Below are positions 8,236-18,460 of a stretch of DNA of 64,000 bases, piece by piece. Within the stretch, counting starts at the first letter, position 1, and the number at the start of each line of letters is the position of its first letter. The notes below the pieces were generated by a model. That model worked only from the letters and a program-made list of their open reading frames with translations, had not been told where the DNA came from and did no database searches. Source of the stretch: Rhodococcus sp. IEGM 1409 (GTDB taxonomy: Bacteria > Actinomycetota > Actinomycetes > Mycobacteriales > Mycobacteriaceae); the NCBI RefSeq assembly GCF_030056735.1, contig NZ_JASHKN010000001.1, positions 620,001 to 684,000 on the forward strand. The letters run 5' to 3'. The translations under genes and the position numbers were made by a program.

Positions 8236-8940
8236 GTGACCGAGATACCGAAAATCCTCGTAGTCGACGACGACGCAGACGTCCTCACCTCACTCGAACG
8301 TGGATTGCGGCTCTCGGGGTTCACCGTACTTACGGCAGTGGACGGTGCCGACGCGCTCCGAGTGATCTCCGACAAGCGACCGGACGCGGTAGTCCTCGAC
8401 ATCAACATGCCGGTGCTCGACGGCACGGGAGTGGTGACGGCGCTTCGTGCCGCCGGCAACGAAATCCCGATCTGTGTGCTCAGCGCACGCAACTCGGTCG
8501 ACGATCGCATCGCCGGGCTCGAATCCGGTGCAGACGACTACATGGTCAAACCGTTTGTCCTCGCCGAACTGGTTGCCCGGATCCGCGCGATGCTCCGGCG
8601 CAGCAACACTCCGGCCCGCGATCACACCGAGGGAACGAACACCCTGCGCGTCGGCAACCTCGACATCGACCTCTCCGGCCGCAGGGTTCGTGTCGACGGC
8701 AAGGAAGTACCTCTCACAAAACGCGAATTCGAGCTACTCGAAGTACTCGCTCACAATTCCGGCATAGTGCTCACACGCGAACGTCTCCTCGAACTGGTGT
8801 GGGGCTACGACTTCGTCGCCGACACGAACGTCGTGGACGTGTTCATCGGCTACCTGCGTCGAAAGTTCGAATCCGGCGGCTCACCTCGCCTGCTCCATAC
8901 CGTTCGCGGCGTCGGGTTCGTGCTTCGGGAGAACCCGTGA
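8236..8940 (+). CDS. prrA: Two-component response regulator PrrA
   Basis: A 234-residue OmpR/PhoB-class regulator. Receiver domain (about 6-118): acidic pocket DDDAD, phospho-acceptor Asp in [12 protein letters not shown], Thr/Ser switch replaced by Ser in [12 protein letters not shown], and Lys in MVKPF. The winged-helix DNA-binding domain (about 135-232) ends TVRGVGFVL. The runs [21 protein letters not shown] and [20 protein letters not shown] match what I recall of M. tuberculosis PrrA. The start is GTG 8236. The stop codon overlaps the start of the histidine kinase gene (GTGA), so both are translationally coupled. Confidence 0.9.
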   Translation: MTEIPKILVVDDDADVLTSLERGLRLSGFTVLTAVDGADALRVISDKRPDAVVLDINMPVLDGTGVVTALRAAGNEIPICVLSARNSVDDRIAGLESGADDYMVKPFVLAELVARIRAMLRRSNTPARDHTEGTNTLRVGNLDIDLSGRRVRVDGKEVPLTKREFELLEVLAHNSGIVLTRERLLELVWGYDFVADTNVVDVFIGYLRRKFESGGSPRLLHTVRGVGFVLRENP

Positions 8941-10280
8941 AGCGTCGCCGCTTCTCACTACGAACCCGCGTTGCCGCAGCCGCGGCACTGGGAGCGACGT
9001 TCATCGTCATCGCTCTCGGCGTAGTCGTTGCGTTGGCCATCGCACGAAACAACTTGTCCCAGCTGGACCGTCGACTCGAGACGGCATCGACAGTGATCGT
9101 GGCCAATGCAGCCACTGCCGGGCCTTTCCTGGGAGCATTCGGAGACGGCGGCGCGTTTTCCGTGACCATCCGCTCCGACACCGACGGAACCGTCAAATCC
9201 AGCACCCCGACCCGTCTGCCCGAACTCCCGGTCGGCTCGGCCACCGTCGACGTCGACGGCACCAAGTACCGGGCATACACCGCCGAGGCCGACAGCGTCA
9301 ATGCCCTTGTCTCACTGGCAGTTCCCTACGCCGAAGCGCGGGACATCACCGTCGACCAACAACGCCAGGTCGCATTCTTCGGCGTCGGAGCCGTCGGGGC
9401 CGCTGCGGCTCTCGGGTGGTTGTTCGGTGGTCCGGCGGTGCGCCCACTCGTGGAACTGACCCGCCGGATCGCCCGACGCGATCCCGATCTCGCCACCGAA
9501 ATTTCCGGCATCCGTGAAGCGGACGAGCTTGCCGCAGCAGCAGAATCGATGCTCAGCGATGTCGCCCGGGCACAGGCCGCGACCAACTCGGCCCTGGCCG
9601 CCGCTCGGGACTTCGCGTCCGCCTCGGCTCACGAACTCCGAACCCCGTTGACGGCGATGCGAACCGACATCGAAGTGTTGTCCATTCACGACCTCGATCA
9701 CGAACAAAGACGCGAGATCCTCACAGATCTGGCCCGCGCGCAGGGCCGCGTCGAATCAACTCTGCGAGACCTCGAGCGACTGGCGAAGGGTGAACTGTCG
9801 ACTGCCGAGGATTTCAAGGACACGGATCTGACCGAGGTCTGCGACATCGCTGCCGACGACGCACGCCGACATCATCGCGGCCTCGACGTCAGCGTCGTCA
9901 CCGTGGATTCCCCACTCCCCTATTGTATCCGGGCCCTTCCCGGCGGAATCCGGTTGATCCTCGACAACGCGATCACCAATGCCGTCCGCCACGGCGGCGC
10001 GAGCACCGTGCGCATCACCCTCGCACGCCCGAGCGATTCACCGGACACGGTCACGATCACCATCGACGACAACGGTTGCGGAATACCGGCCGAGGAACGC
10101 TCGAGCGTCTTCGAAAGGTTCACCCGCGGGTCGACGGCAGGCAAGACGGGTTCCGGTTTGGGCCTGGCGCTGGTGGCGCAGCAGGCGGCCCTGCACGGCG
10201 GCCGCACGACGTTCCACGACAGTCCGCTCGGCGGGGCTCGCCTGCTGGTCGAACTCAGGGATCAACCCGGACCCGAATAG
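8937..10280 (+). CDS. prrB: Sensor histidine kinase PrrB
   Basis: The protein has 447 residues. TM1 (about 16-37, [23 protein letters not shown]), a sensor domain of about 100 residues outside, TM2 (about 145-165, [19 protein letters not shown]), a HAMP linker, then DHp with the phospho-His in [13 protein letters not shown]. The ATPase domain has N box [15 protein letters not shown]1 DDNGCGIP, F box FERFTRG and G2 [12 protein letters not shown] 8937 overlaps the prrA stop by 4 bp. It partners PrrA. In mycobacteria PrrAB is linked to adaptation to intracellular or nutrient stress; the signal here is unknown. Confidence 0.9.
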   Translation: MKRRRFSLRTRVAAAAALGATFIVIALGVVVALAIARNNLSQLDRRLETASTVIVANAATAGPFLGAFGDGGAFSVTIRSDTDGTVKSSTPTRLPELPVGSATVDVDGTKYRAYTAEADSVNALVSLAVPYAEARDITVDQQRQVAFFGVGAVGAAAALGWLFGGPAVRPLVELTRRIARRDPDLATEISGIREADELAAAAESMLSDVARAQAATNSALAAARDFASASAHELRTPLTAMRTDIEVLSIHDLDHEQRREILTDLARAQGRVESTLRDLERLAKGELSTAEDFKDTDLTEVCDIAADDARRHHRGLDVSVVTVDSPLPYCIRALPGGIRLILDNAITNAVRHGGASTVRITLARPSDSPDTVTITIDDNGCGIPAEERSSVFERFTRGSTAGKTGSGLGLALVAQQAALHGGRTTFHDSPLGGARLLVELRDQPGPE

Positions 10281-10285
10281 CCCTT

Positions 10286-12562
10286 TCAGGTCTCGATCAG
10301 CTCACCGATCCCGGACGCCGTCACTTCGATGACCCGAGCGGATCCGATGTCGAAGAACAGCCCGGCGATACGCAGGCGACCGTCGACGCGGGCCGAACCG
10401 ACTAGAGGATGTCGTTCGAGAGTCTGCAATTGCACTGCAACGTTGACCATTCCGAGCTGATCGACCTCCGAGAAACCCGCCTCGGCGGCAGCGCGAGCAA
10501 CCGGGTGGCCACTCGTGTAGGCCTGCAAACTCGTTTCGGCGTGACGCAGCCATTCCCCGATGGCTCCCGATTCCGATGAACTGTTGGTCAGGAGTGCTTG
10601 CATCGCTCCGCAGCCTGAATGTCCGCACACGATAACCGAACTGACACCCAACTCGTCGATCCCGAATGCCAATGCCGCTTCCACCGACGTATCGCGGCCA
10701 CCGGCAGGAACCAGGTTTCCGACGTTGCGCACAGTGAACAGGTCACCTGGGCCACTGCTCGTGATGATGTTCGGCACCACTCGCGAGTCTGCGCAGGTGA
10801 GGAAAAGGGAGTCCGGATTCTGCCCGTCTCGCAGCTGATCCATGTGTGGCCGTATCGCTTCGGCGCGATGGCGATGGTAGTTGGACACCCCGTCGAGAAT
10901 GGGCCGCAGGGCAGGCGGGCTACTCAGATTCCTTCCCGAAGCCTGTGGTTGCCAACTCCCCCACGGAGCGAGCAGGCCTCTCAGGTCGGTGACTGCTGCG
11001 CCGCGCTTGGGCGGTCCGGTAGTCGCGCTCTCCATGCTCACCGATCCGACTTCGTCGATGATCACCGAACCACCTGCCAACTCGTACTGCCTCGCCCACT
11101 CCTCGATGACGTCGAAGACGGCGTGGTCGAGAAAGTCGACGGACAGTTCGACCGTGACGTCCGACCGCGGCGGGATGCCGGCGAGTACCGACGTGAGCTT
11201 GGGCAGCACGAGGAAGGTGCACGACCCCTCGACGAGCACCCGCCACTTCCCGGATTCCTTGTCACCCAGCTCTTCTGCCGTGACCGACGCGCGGATGACA
11301 CGCCAGACCAGGAGGGCGATCGCCAGCGCCAGTCCGATGAGCACGCCCTCGAGCAGGTTCAGGAACACGACGCCGACCACCGTGATGCCGTACACCCACA
11401 GGTCACCGGTCCGCCGGGCCAACCGAATGTGCGCCAGCTTGACCAGTTGAATACCGATGACGATCAACAGACCGGCAAGTGCAGACTTCGGAATCTGCTG
11501 TACCAACCCGGCCAACGCGGCCGAGAACAGCAGGATCCACAGGCCGTGCATGATCGACGACGCACGGGACTTCGCACCGGCTTCGACGTTGGTGGCGCTG
11601 CGCACGATCACTCCCGTGACGGGCAGCCCGCCGATCGCCCCTGACACCATGTTCGCAGTTCCTTGACCGAGCATCTCGCGGTCGAAGTTCGAACGCGGGC
11701 CCGAGTGCATCTTGTCCACGGCCACAGCCGAGAGCAGACTCTCGACGCTGGCAATCAGGGCGATGGTCAGGATGCCGGTTGCGACTCCGAGCCACTGGCC
11801 GTCCGGCAGGGCGGGAAGTCCGATCGAGTCCAGCAGGGACCCGTCGAGAGCAATTCGCTCGACGTCGATCGGCAGCACGAGTGAAGCGAGAGTTGCCAAT
11901 ACGATGCCGACCAATGCCGCCGGCACCTTTCGGACGGCTGCGGGGAGGTATCGCCAGCCGAGAAGGGTGGCGACGACGACGAGTCCGATCATCAAGTCCT
12001 CGACGTGCAAGGCACCGATCTGCGCAGGCAACTGCCGTAGATTGTCCAGCGCGGAACTGGCAGAGCTTCCGCCCAACAACACGTGAACCTGTTGTAGCGC
12101 AATGGTGATGCCGATACCGGCAAGCATCGCGTGCACCACCACCGGTGCAATAGCCAGTGCCGCCCGGGCAATTCGGCTGAGCCCGAACACGATCTGCAGA
12201 AGACCGGCGCCGACGGTGATCAAGCAGGTGACTTTCCACCCGAACTTGCCGATCAGTTCGGCGACCACCACGGTCAGGCCTGCCGCGGGACCACTTACTT
12301 GCAGCGGTGAACCTCCCACCGCTCCGGCCACCACTCCGCCGACGATGGCGGCGATCAGACCTGCCATGATCGGCGCCCCGGACGCGATCGCAATTCCCAG
12401 GGACAGGGGAAGCGCCACCAGGAAGACGACCAGCGACGCCGGCACGTCGTATCTGATCAGTTGCTCGAGATAACGCCGGCTTCCACCACCCGGCGGAGAC
12501 GGATCCCCGACGACGCTCTCGTCTGCGGGTGATTGTGCGTGCACTACGGACTGCGTCGACAT
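10286..12562 (-). CDS. SulP-family anion transporter fused to beta-carbonic anhydrase
   Basis: A 758-residue fusion. Residues about 35-425 form a SulP/SLC26 membrane domain (ALPLSLGIAIASGAPIMAGL; GTANMVSGAIGGLPVTGVIVRSATN). A STAS domain follows (about 440-540). The C-terminal part (about 560-758) is a beta-class carbonic anhydrase with the zinc ligands in CADSRV and HSGCGAM and the dyad partner Arg. The fusion suggests bicarbonate uptake coupled to CO2/HCO3- interconversion at the inner membrane face. ATG 12562 is chosen because of GAGGAGAT just before it. The gene converges with prrB, leaving 5 bp between stops. A similar fusion is, from memory, Rv3273. Confidence 0.92.
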   Translation of the reverse strand: MSTQSVVHAQSPADESVVGDPSPPGGGSRRYLEQLIRYDVPASLVVFLVALPLSLGIAIASGAPIMAGLIAAIVGGVVAGAVGGSPLQVSGPAAGLTVVVAELIGKFGWKVTCLITVGAGLLQIVFGLSRIARAALAIAPVVVHAMLAGIGITIALQQVHVLLGGSSASSALDNLRQLPAQIGALHVEDLMIGLVVVATLLGWRYLPAAVRKVPAALVGIVLATLASLVLPIDVERIALDGSLLDSIGLPALPDGQWLGVATGILTIALIASVESLLSAVAVDKMHSGPRSNFDREMLGQGTANMVSGAIGGLPVTGVIVRSATNVEAGAKSRASSIMHGLWILLFSAALAGLVQQIPKSALAGLLIVIGIQLVKLAHIRLARRTGDLWVYGITVVGVVFLNLLEGVLIGLALAIALLVWRVIRASVTAEELGDKESGKWRVLVEGSCTFLVLPKLTSVLAGIPPRSDVTVELSVDFLDHAVFDVIEEWARQYELAGGSVIIDEVGSVSMESATTGPPKRGAAVTDLRGLLAPWGSWQPQASGRNLSSPPALRPILDGVSNYHRHRAEAIRPHMDQLRDGQNPDSLFLTCADSRVVPNIITSSGPGDLFTVRNVGNLVPAGGRDTSVEAALAFGIDELGVSSVIVCGHSGCGAMQALLTNSSSESGAIGEWLRHAETSLQAYTSGHPVARAAAEAGFSEVDQLGMVNVAVQLQTLERHPLVGSARVDGRLRIAGLFFDIGSARVIEVTASGIGELIET

Positions 12563-12615
12563 AGATCTCCTCGCCGGACCCCGGATCCGGCTGCTGGGCA
12601 ACATGTTCGAAGCGA

Positions 12616-12637
12616 ATCGGCGACCGGTATCGCCGAT
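12616..12637. promoter_or_regulatory. Inverted repeat upstream of SulP-carbonic anhydrase gene
   Basis: Perfect 8-bp arms ATCGGCGA and TCGCCGAT around CCGGTA, about 54 bp upstream of the transporter start. It may be an operator. The rest of the 325-bp intergenic stretch up to 12887 shows no ORF or RNA that I can support. Confidence 0.35.
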
Positions 12638-12887
12638 CGACTGTGACCATGGTAACCGCGATTCCTTACCGTTCCCTTAGATGCGAACTCAGACGTGGTC
12701 GACGTCACCGGCGCCTGACACTGTGACTCGAACCTGAACGTCAGTCCAGAAGAAGAATCGAATTGCTCTAAACCGCAAGCATTTTGACTGAGATACCTCC
12801 CAGCGACCAGCACACCTGAGCGCCATCGGCGATAATGGTCGGGAATGAACGCTCAACCGCAAACACAACGATGTGAAGGCAGGCACC

Positions 12888-13919
12888 ATGTCCGATCAGT
12901 ACGTCGCCGCGCAGGACCGCTACGAAGCCATGCCCTACCGCCGGACCGGTCGGAGCGGTCTCAAACTCCCGGCGATCTCGCTCGGCCTCTGGCACAACTT
13001 CGGCGACGACGTACCGATCGACAACCAGCGCGCAGTTCTGCGACGGGCGTTCGATCTCGGAATCACCCACTTCGATCTTGCCAACAACTACGGACCTCCG
13101 TACGGAAGCGCCGAGACGAACTTCGGCAGGATCCTGCGTGAGGATTTCTCCTCGTACCGCGAGGAATTGGTCATCTCGTCCAAGGCGGGCTGGGACATGT
13201 GGCCCGGCCCCTACGGATTCGGCGGTTCCCGCAAGTACTTGCTCTCGTCTCTCGATCAGTCGCTCGGCCGACTCGGAGTCGACTTTGTCGACATCTTCTA
13301 CAGCCATCGCCCCGACGCCGAGACTCCGATCGACGAGACCGCAGGCGCCTTGATCAGTGCCGTCCAGCAGGGCAAGGCCCTGTACGCGGGTATCAGCTCG
13401 TATTCACCGGAGCGCACCCGTGAAATCGCCGCACTGCTCGCCGATGCTGGGGTTCCCTTGTTGATCCACCAGCCGAGCTATTCGATGCTGAATCGGTGGA
13501 TCGAGCAGGAACTGCTTTCGGCTGTCGACGATCTGGGAGTGGGCGTCATCGCGTTCTCACCGCTCGCGCAAGGCATGCTCACCGACCGCTACCTGAACGG
13601 TGTTCCCGAGAATTCTCGTGCCGCCCAAGGCAAGTCACTCGACCCGTCGTGGCTGACCGACGACGCTCTCACCCACATTCGCGCACTCAACGACATCGCC
13701 GCAGCCCGCGGCCAGTCGCTGGCCCAGCTTGCACTGAGCTGGGCACTTCGCGATTCGCGGGTCACCTCGGTACTGATCGGTGCGTCCAGCGTCGCGCAGC
13801 TCGAAGCCAACGTCGGCGCGCTCGACAATCTCGAATTCAGTGCAGCGGAGCTGGCCTCCATCGATCAGCACGCCAAGGACAGCGGCATCAATCTGTGGGC
13901 AGAGGCCAGCTCGATCTGA
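12888..13919 (+). CDS. Aldo/keto reductase (YghZ-like)
   Basis: A 343-residue TIM-barrel NADPH-dependent reductase. It opens with MPYRRTGRSGLKLPAISLGLW, carries the catalytic tetrad region FDLANNYGPPYGSAE (Asp and Tyr), Lys in VISSKAGW, and His in FYSHRPD; the C-terminal cofactor-binding segment is SVLIGASSVAQLEANV. The W-P-G-P-Y-G-FGGSRKYLL stretch matches the L-glyceraldehyde-3-phosphate reductase (YghZ) subgroup. I chose ATG 12888, which has AAGGCAGG before it, over GTG 12873. The gene stands alone and converges on ppk2. Confidence 0.88.
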   Translation: MSDQYVAAQDRYEAMPYRRTGRSGLKLPAISLGLWHNFGDDVPIDNQRAVLRRAFDLGITHFDLANNYGPPYGSAETNFGRILREDFSSYREELVISSKAGWDMWPGPYGFGGSRKYLLSSLDQSLGRLGVDFVDIFYSHRPDAETPIDETAGALISAVQQGKALYAGISSYSPERTREIAALLADAGVPLLIHQPSYSMLNRWIEQELLSAVDDLGVGVIAFSPLAQGMLTDRYLNGVPENSRAAQGKSLDPSWLTDDALTHIRALNDIAAARGQSLAQLALSWALRDSRVTSVLIGASSVAQLEANVGALDNLEFSAAELASIDQHAKDSGINLWAEASSI

Positions 13920-13932
13920 GTGAGAACTTCAG

Positions 13933-14898
13933 CTAGAGCGCAGGCAACTCCACGTTCACGTGCTCGCCCTCTTCGAATACGGCCGAGGCCTGCCCGACGA
14001 TCAAGGGATCCGGAGTACCGACTGCCCGGTGATCCTTGTTGGGATAGTCGAAGCTGGCGAGCACGTGACGCATCGCTTCGAGGCGGGCGCGCTTCTTGTC
14101 GTTGCTCTTGATCACCGTCCAGGGCGCATCCCCGGTGTCGGTGTAGAAGAACATCGCTTCCTTGGCCTGCGTGTAGTCGTCCCACTTGTCGAGCGAAGCC
14201 AGGTCAGTCGGTGAGAGCTTCCACTGACGCACCGGGTCGGTTCGACGGGCCGCGAACCGCGCCAACTGCTCTTCGCGGCTGACCGAGAACCACAGCTTGT
14301 GCAGATGAATCCCGGAGTTGACGAGCATCCGCTCGAAGTCCGGGGTCTCTCTCATGAACTCGAGATACTGCGTCGGCGTGCAGTAACCCATCACTCGTTC
14401 GACGCCGGCGCGGTTGTACCAGGACCGGTCCATCATCACAATCTCGCCGCCGCTGGGCAGGTGTGCGACATAGCGTTGGAAATACCACTGGGTTCGCTCG
14501 ATGTCTGTGGGCTTCTCGAGCGCGACGACGCGGGCACCACGGGGATTGAGATGCTCGGTGAACCTCTTGATCGAGCCGCCCTTACCGGCAGCATCACGAC
14601 CTTCGAAGATGATGAGCACCTTCTGACCGGTTTCCTTGACCCACAGCTGCAGCTTGAGCAGCTCGATCTGCAGGCGCCGCTTCTTCCGCTCGTACTCGCG
14701 GCGCGACATCTTCTTCTCGTAGGGGTAACCCTGCTTCCAGGCATCCGCGAACTCCGAAGGCTCCAGCTCGCCGAGCTTGTGCTTGAGACTCGAGAGTTCA
14801 TCGATCTCGGCCGCGTAGTCCTCGGTGACGGAAATTCTGGTCGACGGGGTCGGCAGGTCAGGAACCCGACCGTCCACACCGCTGGCGTCGGGACTCAT
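13933..14898 (-). CDS. ppk2: Polyphosphate kinase 2
   Basis: A 321-residue P-loop kinase that transfers phosphate between polyphosphate and nucleoside diphosphates. Walker A is FEGRDAAGKGGSIKR, Walker B and lid are VMMDRSWYNRAGVERVMG, and the C-terminal HKLWFSVSREEQLARF is typical of one-domain PPK2. The N-terminal helix block YPYEKKMSRREYERKKRRLQ is also family-typical. The start is ATG 14898 (MSPDASG); the open frame upstream of it has no family similarity. The preceding 210 bp up to the divergent flippase gene contain no other gene. Confidence 0.93.
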   Translation of the reverse strand: MSPDASGVDGRVPDLPTPSTRISVTEDYAAEIDELSSLKHKLGELEPSEFADAWKQGYPYEKKMSRREYERKKRRLQIELLKLQLWVKETGQKVLIIFEGRDAAGKGGSIKRFTEHLNPRGARVVALEKPTDIERTQWYFQRYVAHLPSGGEIVMMDRSWYNRAGVERVMGYCTPTQYLEFMRETPDFERMLVNSGIHLHKLWFSVSREEQLARFAARRTDPVRQWKLSPTDLASLDKWDDYTQAKEAMFFYTDTGDAPWTVIKSNDKKRARLEAMRHVLASFDYPNKDHRAVGTPDPLIVGQASAVFEEGEHVNVELPAL

Positions 14899-15108
14899 GA
14901 ATACGCACTCCCTGTCGTAGAAATGAACGAGCGTCCGGAAAGTGAATTTTACGCGCCGAAGCCCACCACCGCGGGGCCGAAGCGAATGTTGCTTGGCATC
15001 GAGGAGGTAACGACAGGTCCGGCTTCCCAGTCGCCGAACCCCCACGCGGTACCTTGATCGAGGTAACTGAGACGGTCGGTAACCCCGAGAGAAGCGAGTT
15101 CTGGCGAG

Positions 15109-17526
15109 ATGCGAGTAGACGGACGGGAGATCCCGGTAACGGGAAGTCTCCTGCCACCACTGCACCGCCGTACGAGCGACATCATGCGGGTCGCTATCGC
15201 TGCCGTGCTGCTCGGCGGCGTCATCGCGGGATCTCTGATTACTCGAAGTCAATGGGACGCCCTCGAAACGTCGGTGTCCAACATCGTCGGCGTTCTGTCG
15301 CCGAGCCTGTCCGACACTGTGTACCTGCTCTACGGCATCGCAATTCTGGCGCTACCGTTCGCCATTCTGATCGGACTGATCGTCGGTCGCCGATGGAAGT
15401 TGCTGGCCGGATACGCCGCCGCCGGCCTGTGCGCCGGTGTCGCGCTCTCTTTCACCGGAACGGGCCTCGCCGCGCCCAAGTGGCACCTCGACGTCCCGGA
15501 CAGACTCGACGCCACGTTCCTGTCTCAATTCCTCGACGATCCACGATGGATCGCGATGCTCGCGGCGGTGCTCACCGTCTCCGGCCCGTGGCTTCCGAAA
15601 AAGTGGCGACGAGCCTGGTGGACGCTGCTTCTGCTCTTCGCTCCCATTCACCTGATCGTCAGCTCGATCGTTCCTGCCCGCTCGATGCTGGGTCTGGCGG
15701 TCGGCTATCTGATCGGCGCTGTGATCGTTCTGGTCGTCGGCACACCAGCCCTCGAAGTGCCGCTGGACTCGGCAGTGCGCGTACTCGCGCGGCGTGGTTA
15801 CCGGGTCACCACTTTCCGCGTCGTGAGCCCTTCCGGAATCGGGCCTCTCGTCATGTCCGCCGCCATCGACAAGGCACCGGACGACGACCCCTTCGACGAC
15901 TTGATCGTCGAGTTGTACGGGCAGAACCAGCGAAGCAGCGGAGCAATTCGACAGACGTTTCGCTGGATCTCGTTCCGGAACCGGGAAACTCCTCCGCCCT
16001 ACGGATCGCTTCGGCGTGCCGTCGAACACCGAGCGCTCATGGGTATCGCGTTCGCCGACATCGGTCTGGCCAGCTCCAAAGCCGTCGCCATCTCGGTCCT
16101 CGATCGCGGATGGGAAATGTACGCGCGTCCGAGCCCTCGCGGTATCCCCCTGACCGTCGCCGTCGAGAACCAGGCGGGCGAGGAAGAATCCACCAAACTG
16201 ATCGACGCGCTGTGGCAAACACTGCATACCGCTCATGTGCACCAGATGGCGCACGGTGACCTGCGCGCTTCCGAGATTCGTGTCGAAGGCGGAACCATCC
16301 TTTTCGGCGGATACGCGTACTCCGAATTCGGCGCCACCGAAGTTCAGATGCAGTCCGACAACGCCCAGCTTCTCTTCGCCACCGCATCACTGTTCGGCGT
16401 CGACGCCGCGGTGGACGCCGCGATTCGCGCGCAAGGCGCAGACACGATTCTCGCGGCGTCGGGCCGATTGACCACTGCGGCGTTGCCTAACCGCATTCGG
16501 CGGACCGTCGCGGATTCCGCGAAACTGATGACCGAGATCCGAGACGAGGTCGGTGCGAAGAACGGGATCGAGAAGGTCGCTCCCGCACAGGTCACCCGGT
16601 TCAGTCGCAATCAACTCATCCAGCTCGTTCTGCTCATCGGTCTGGTCTACGTCGCCTATCCCTTCATCAGCCAGGTACCGGCATTCATCACCGAACTGAA
16701 GACAGCCAACTGGTGGTGGGCGCTGCTCGGCCTCGGCGTCTCCGCACTGACGTACGTCGGCGCAGCAGCGGCCCTGTGGGCGTGCGCGTCGTCGATGGTC
16801 AGTTACCGCAACCTCCTGATCATGCAGGTGGCCAACACCTTTGCGGCGACGACAACTCCCGCCGGAGTCGGCGGGCTCGCACTGAGTGTGCGGTTCCTGC
16901 AGAAGGGCGGGCTCGGTACCGTCCGCGCAACGGCCGCTGTCGCGCTTCAACAGACGGTTCAGGTGGTCACCCACGTCGGCTTGCTGATCTTCTTCTCGGT
17001 CGTCGCCGGACGCGATACGAATCTCTCGCACTTCATCCCGGGATCCACTGTTCTGTATCTGGCGGGCGGAGTCGCGCTCGGAGTTCTCGGCGCATTCATG
17101 TTCATCCCGAAGCTCCGTGGGTGGCTGCGTGACGATCTGCGTCCTCAGATCACCGAAGTGTTGGGTGAACTGAGCCAGCTCGCGCGAAACCCCACGCGTT
17201 TCCTCATCATCGTGGGCGGCAGCGCCGCAACAACTCTGGGTGCCGCTCTGGCGCTGTGGGCGAGCGTCGAAGCATTCGGCGGCGGAACGACGTTCATCAC
17301 CGTCACCATCGTGACGATGATCGGCGGCACGCTCGCCTCGGCAGCTCCGACACCGGGTGGCGTCGGAGCCGTCGAGGCCGCCCTCATCGGCGGTCTGTCC
17401 GCATTCGGACTGCCGGCAAGCATCGCGGTCCCGTCGGTCCTGCTCTACCGAGTACTGACCTGCTGGCTCCCGGTGTTCTGCGGTTGGCCGACGCTGCGAT
17501 GGCTGCAGAAGAACGACATGGTCTGA
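15109..17526 (+). CDS. Flippase-like membrane protein (LPG-synthase TM type) with degenerate kinase-like domain
   Basis: An 805-residue, three-part protein. (1) Residues about 25-220: six or seven hydrophobic segments. (2) Residues about 225-480: a soluble part with kinase-like traces, [13 protein letters not shown] and then [19 protein letters not shown], resembling the HGDL..N catalytic loop of aminoglycoside/ABC1-type kinases, but with Glu where the metal-binding Asn would be and [10 protein letters not shown] in place of a DFG. (3) Residues about 500-800: the lysylphosphatidylglycerol-synthase/flippase fold (UPF0104), with [22 protein letters not shown] and [23 protein letters not shown]. 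It has no aminoacyl-transferase domain, so it is probably a flippase or lipid transporter regulated by a pseudokinase; that role is inferred. Confidence 0.8.
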   Translation: MRVDGREIPVTGSLLPPLHRRTSDIMRVAIAAVLLGGVIAGSLITRSQWDALETSVSNIVGVLSPSLSDTVYLLYGIAILALPFAILIGLIVGRRWKLLAGYAAAGLCAGVALSFTGTGLAAPKWHLDVPDRLDATFLSQFLDDPRWIAMLAAVLTVSGPWLPKKWRRAWWTLLLLFAPIHLIVSSIVPARSMLGLAVGYLIGAVIVLVVGTPALEVPLDSAVRVLARRGYRVTTFRVVSPSGIGPLVMSAAIDKAPDDDPFDDLIVELYGQNQRSSGAIRQTFRWISFRNRETPPPYGSLRRAVEHRALMGIAFADIGLASSKAVAISVLDRGWEMYARPSPRGIPLTVAVENQAGEEESTKLIDALWQTLHTAHVHQMAHGDLRASEIRVEGGTILFGGYAYSEFGATEVQMQSDNAQLLFATASLFGVDAAVDAAIRAQGADTILAASGRLTTAALPNRIRRTVADSAKLMTEIRDEVGAKNGIEKVAPAQVTRFSRNQLIQLVLLIGLVYVAYPFISQVPAFITELKTANWWWALLGLGVSALTYVGAAAALWACASSMVSYRNLLIMQVANTFAATTTPAGVGGLALSVRFLQKGGLGTVRATAAVALQQTVQVVTHVGLLIFFSVVAGRDTNLSHFIPGSTVLYLAGGVALGVLGAFMFIPKLRGWLRDDLRPQITEVLGELSQLARNPTRFLIIVGGSAATTLGAALALWASVEAFGGGTTFITVTIVTMIGGTLASAAPTPGGVGAVEAALIGGLSAFGLPASIAVPSVLLYRVLTCWLPVFCGWPTLRWLQKNDMV

Positions 17527-17608
17527 GCCGTTCCCTTTTACTGCCGGCGAACGACGTGCGCCTGCAGCACTTCTCCGTCCTCGTCGACCCAGCCGTTGCT
17601 CTGCGCGT

Positions 17609-17752
17609 GCCGAAGACCTCCGCCATCATTCCGTTCAGGTCACAGCCCTTGGCAATGCAGTGCCCGTGACCGCGGTGAGTGGATCCGATGTAGTCGGCGT
17701 CGCTGAGGTTCTCGCACACTCCGACGGCGATGGCTTCCTGGCCCGAGTAGAG
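17609..17752 (-). pseudogene. Fragment of TPP-dependent dehydrogenase E1 alpha subunit (AcoA-like)
   Basis: One minus-strand frame reads [20 protein letters not shown], then [20 protein letters not shown] and GMMAEVFG, the signature segment of pyruvate/acetoin dehydrogenase E1 alpha (substrate-gate His pair in THRGHGH). Everything after FG is unrelated ([15 protein letters not shown]) and the TPP-binding GDG...N motif is absent. Only about 48 residues of an expected 320 survive. The 410-bp gap 17527-17936 holds no intact gene. A short different-frame tail, [20 protein letters not shown] ending in TAA at about 17541, looks coding-like, as if two gene ends were joined by a deletion. Confidence 0.7.
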
Positions 17753-17936
17753 GCCCCGGTCTTTTTCGAGCCTGGCGTTGTCGGCTTCTGCACCGTCCGT
17801 TGAACCACCGTCACACTCCTCGTTCTCGATCACTCGTCGCCATGCAGTCTCGTGTAGGTCACGGGCGAAGAGAAAGAGTTGCGTACGGTTGCCGGGAGTT
17901 GCGAAGGGTTGCAGCTGTTGACTTTCGAGCGTTGAT

Positions 17937-18398
17937 TCAGGCGCCGCTCAGGCTGCCGCGTCTGATCTTGGCCAGCGCGCGGTGTTGGACGAGTTCGACG
18001 GCGCTCGTTGTCGTTCTCAGTGACAGCGCCGTCTCGCGCACGTCGAAGCCGACAACGATGCGAGCTACCAAAACATTGCGTTCGACGGCCGACAGATCGC
18101 CGAACGGCAGAGTGAGTCGACTCGATGCGGGTAGCGAATCGATTTCGCGACTGATCGCGTCGGACAGATGCGCGAGGAACGCTTCTCCGGCGCGTCTTCG
18201 TCGCCGTATGTCGGCCAGGACGGATCTGCAGATCCTGACGGCAATACGATCAGCGTCGAGCGGTCGCAGTTCGGCACGACAGCGCCGCGTCACCAGAGGC
18301 ACGATGCGTTGAAGGAGTTCCGCAATCGCATCCCGATCCCCTCGGGACGCATCGTCGGCAACACTGTCGATCGAATGTCCACCTGCCCTGCTTGTCAT
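17937..18398 (-). CDS. SigD/ShbA-like sigma factor, reduced
   Basis: A 153-residue protein with the shape of a small group 4 sigma factor. Region 2 is reduced to [30 protein letters not shown] and [16 protein letters not shown]. The region-4 helix-turn-helix is clear: [29 protein letters not shown] and [15 protein letters not shown]. Compared with the SigD family (about 180-200 residues) the segment that melts the -10 element is shortened and lacks the usual aromatic residues, so it may be degenerate or act only as a DNA-binding protein. It is upstream of nothing obvious on its strand; the repeat-containing lipoprotein gene lies 62 bp behind it on the same strand. Confidence 0.6.
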   Translation of the reverse strand: MTSRAGGHSIDSVADDASRGDRDAIAELLQRIVPLVTRRCRAELRPLDADRIAVRICRSVLADIRRRRRAGEAFLAHLSDAISREIDSLPASSRLTLPFGDLSAVERNVLVARIVVGFDVRETALSLRTTTSAVELVQHRALAKIRRGSLSGA

Positions 18399-18460
18399 TC
18401 CGATCTCCCCCTGGTTCGGCCCTCGGTCGAATTCCCGACACTGCTCAGGTTTTGAACTCG

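Noticed and set aside
14899-15252. N-terminal extension of the PPK2 reading frame
   Set aside because: The extra residues are not family sequence and overlap the start of the divergent membrane protein; ATG 14898 gives the normal PPK2 length.
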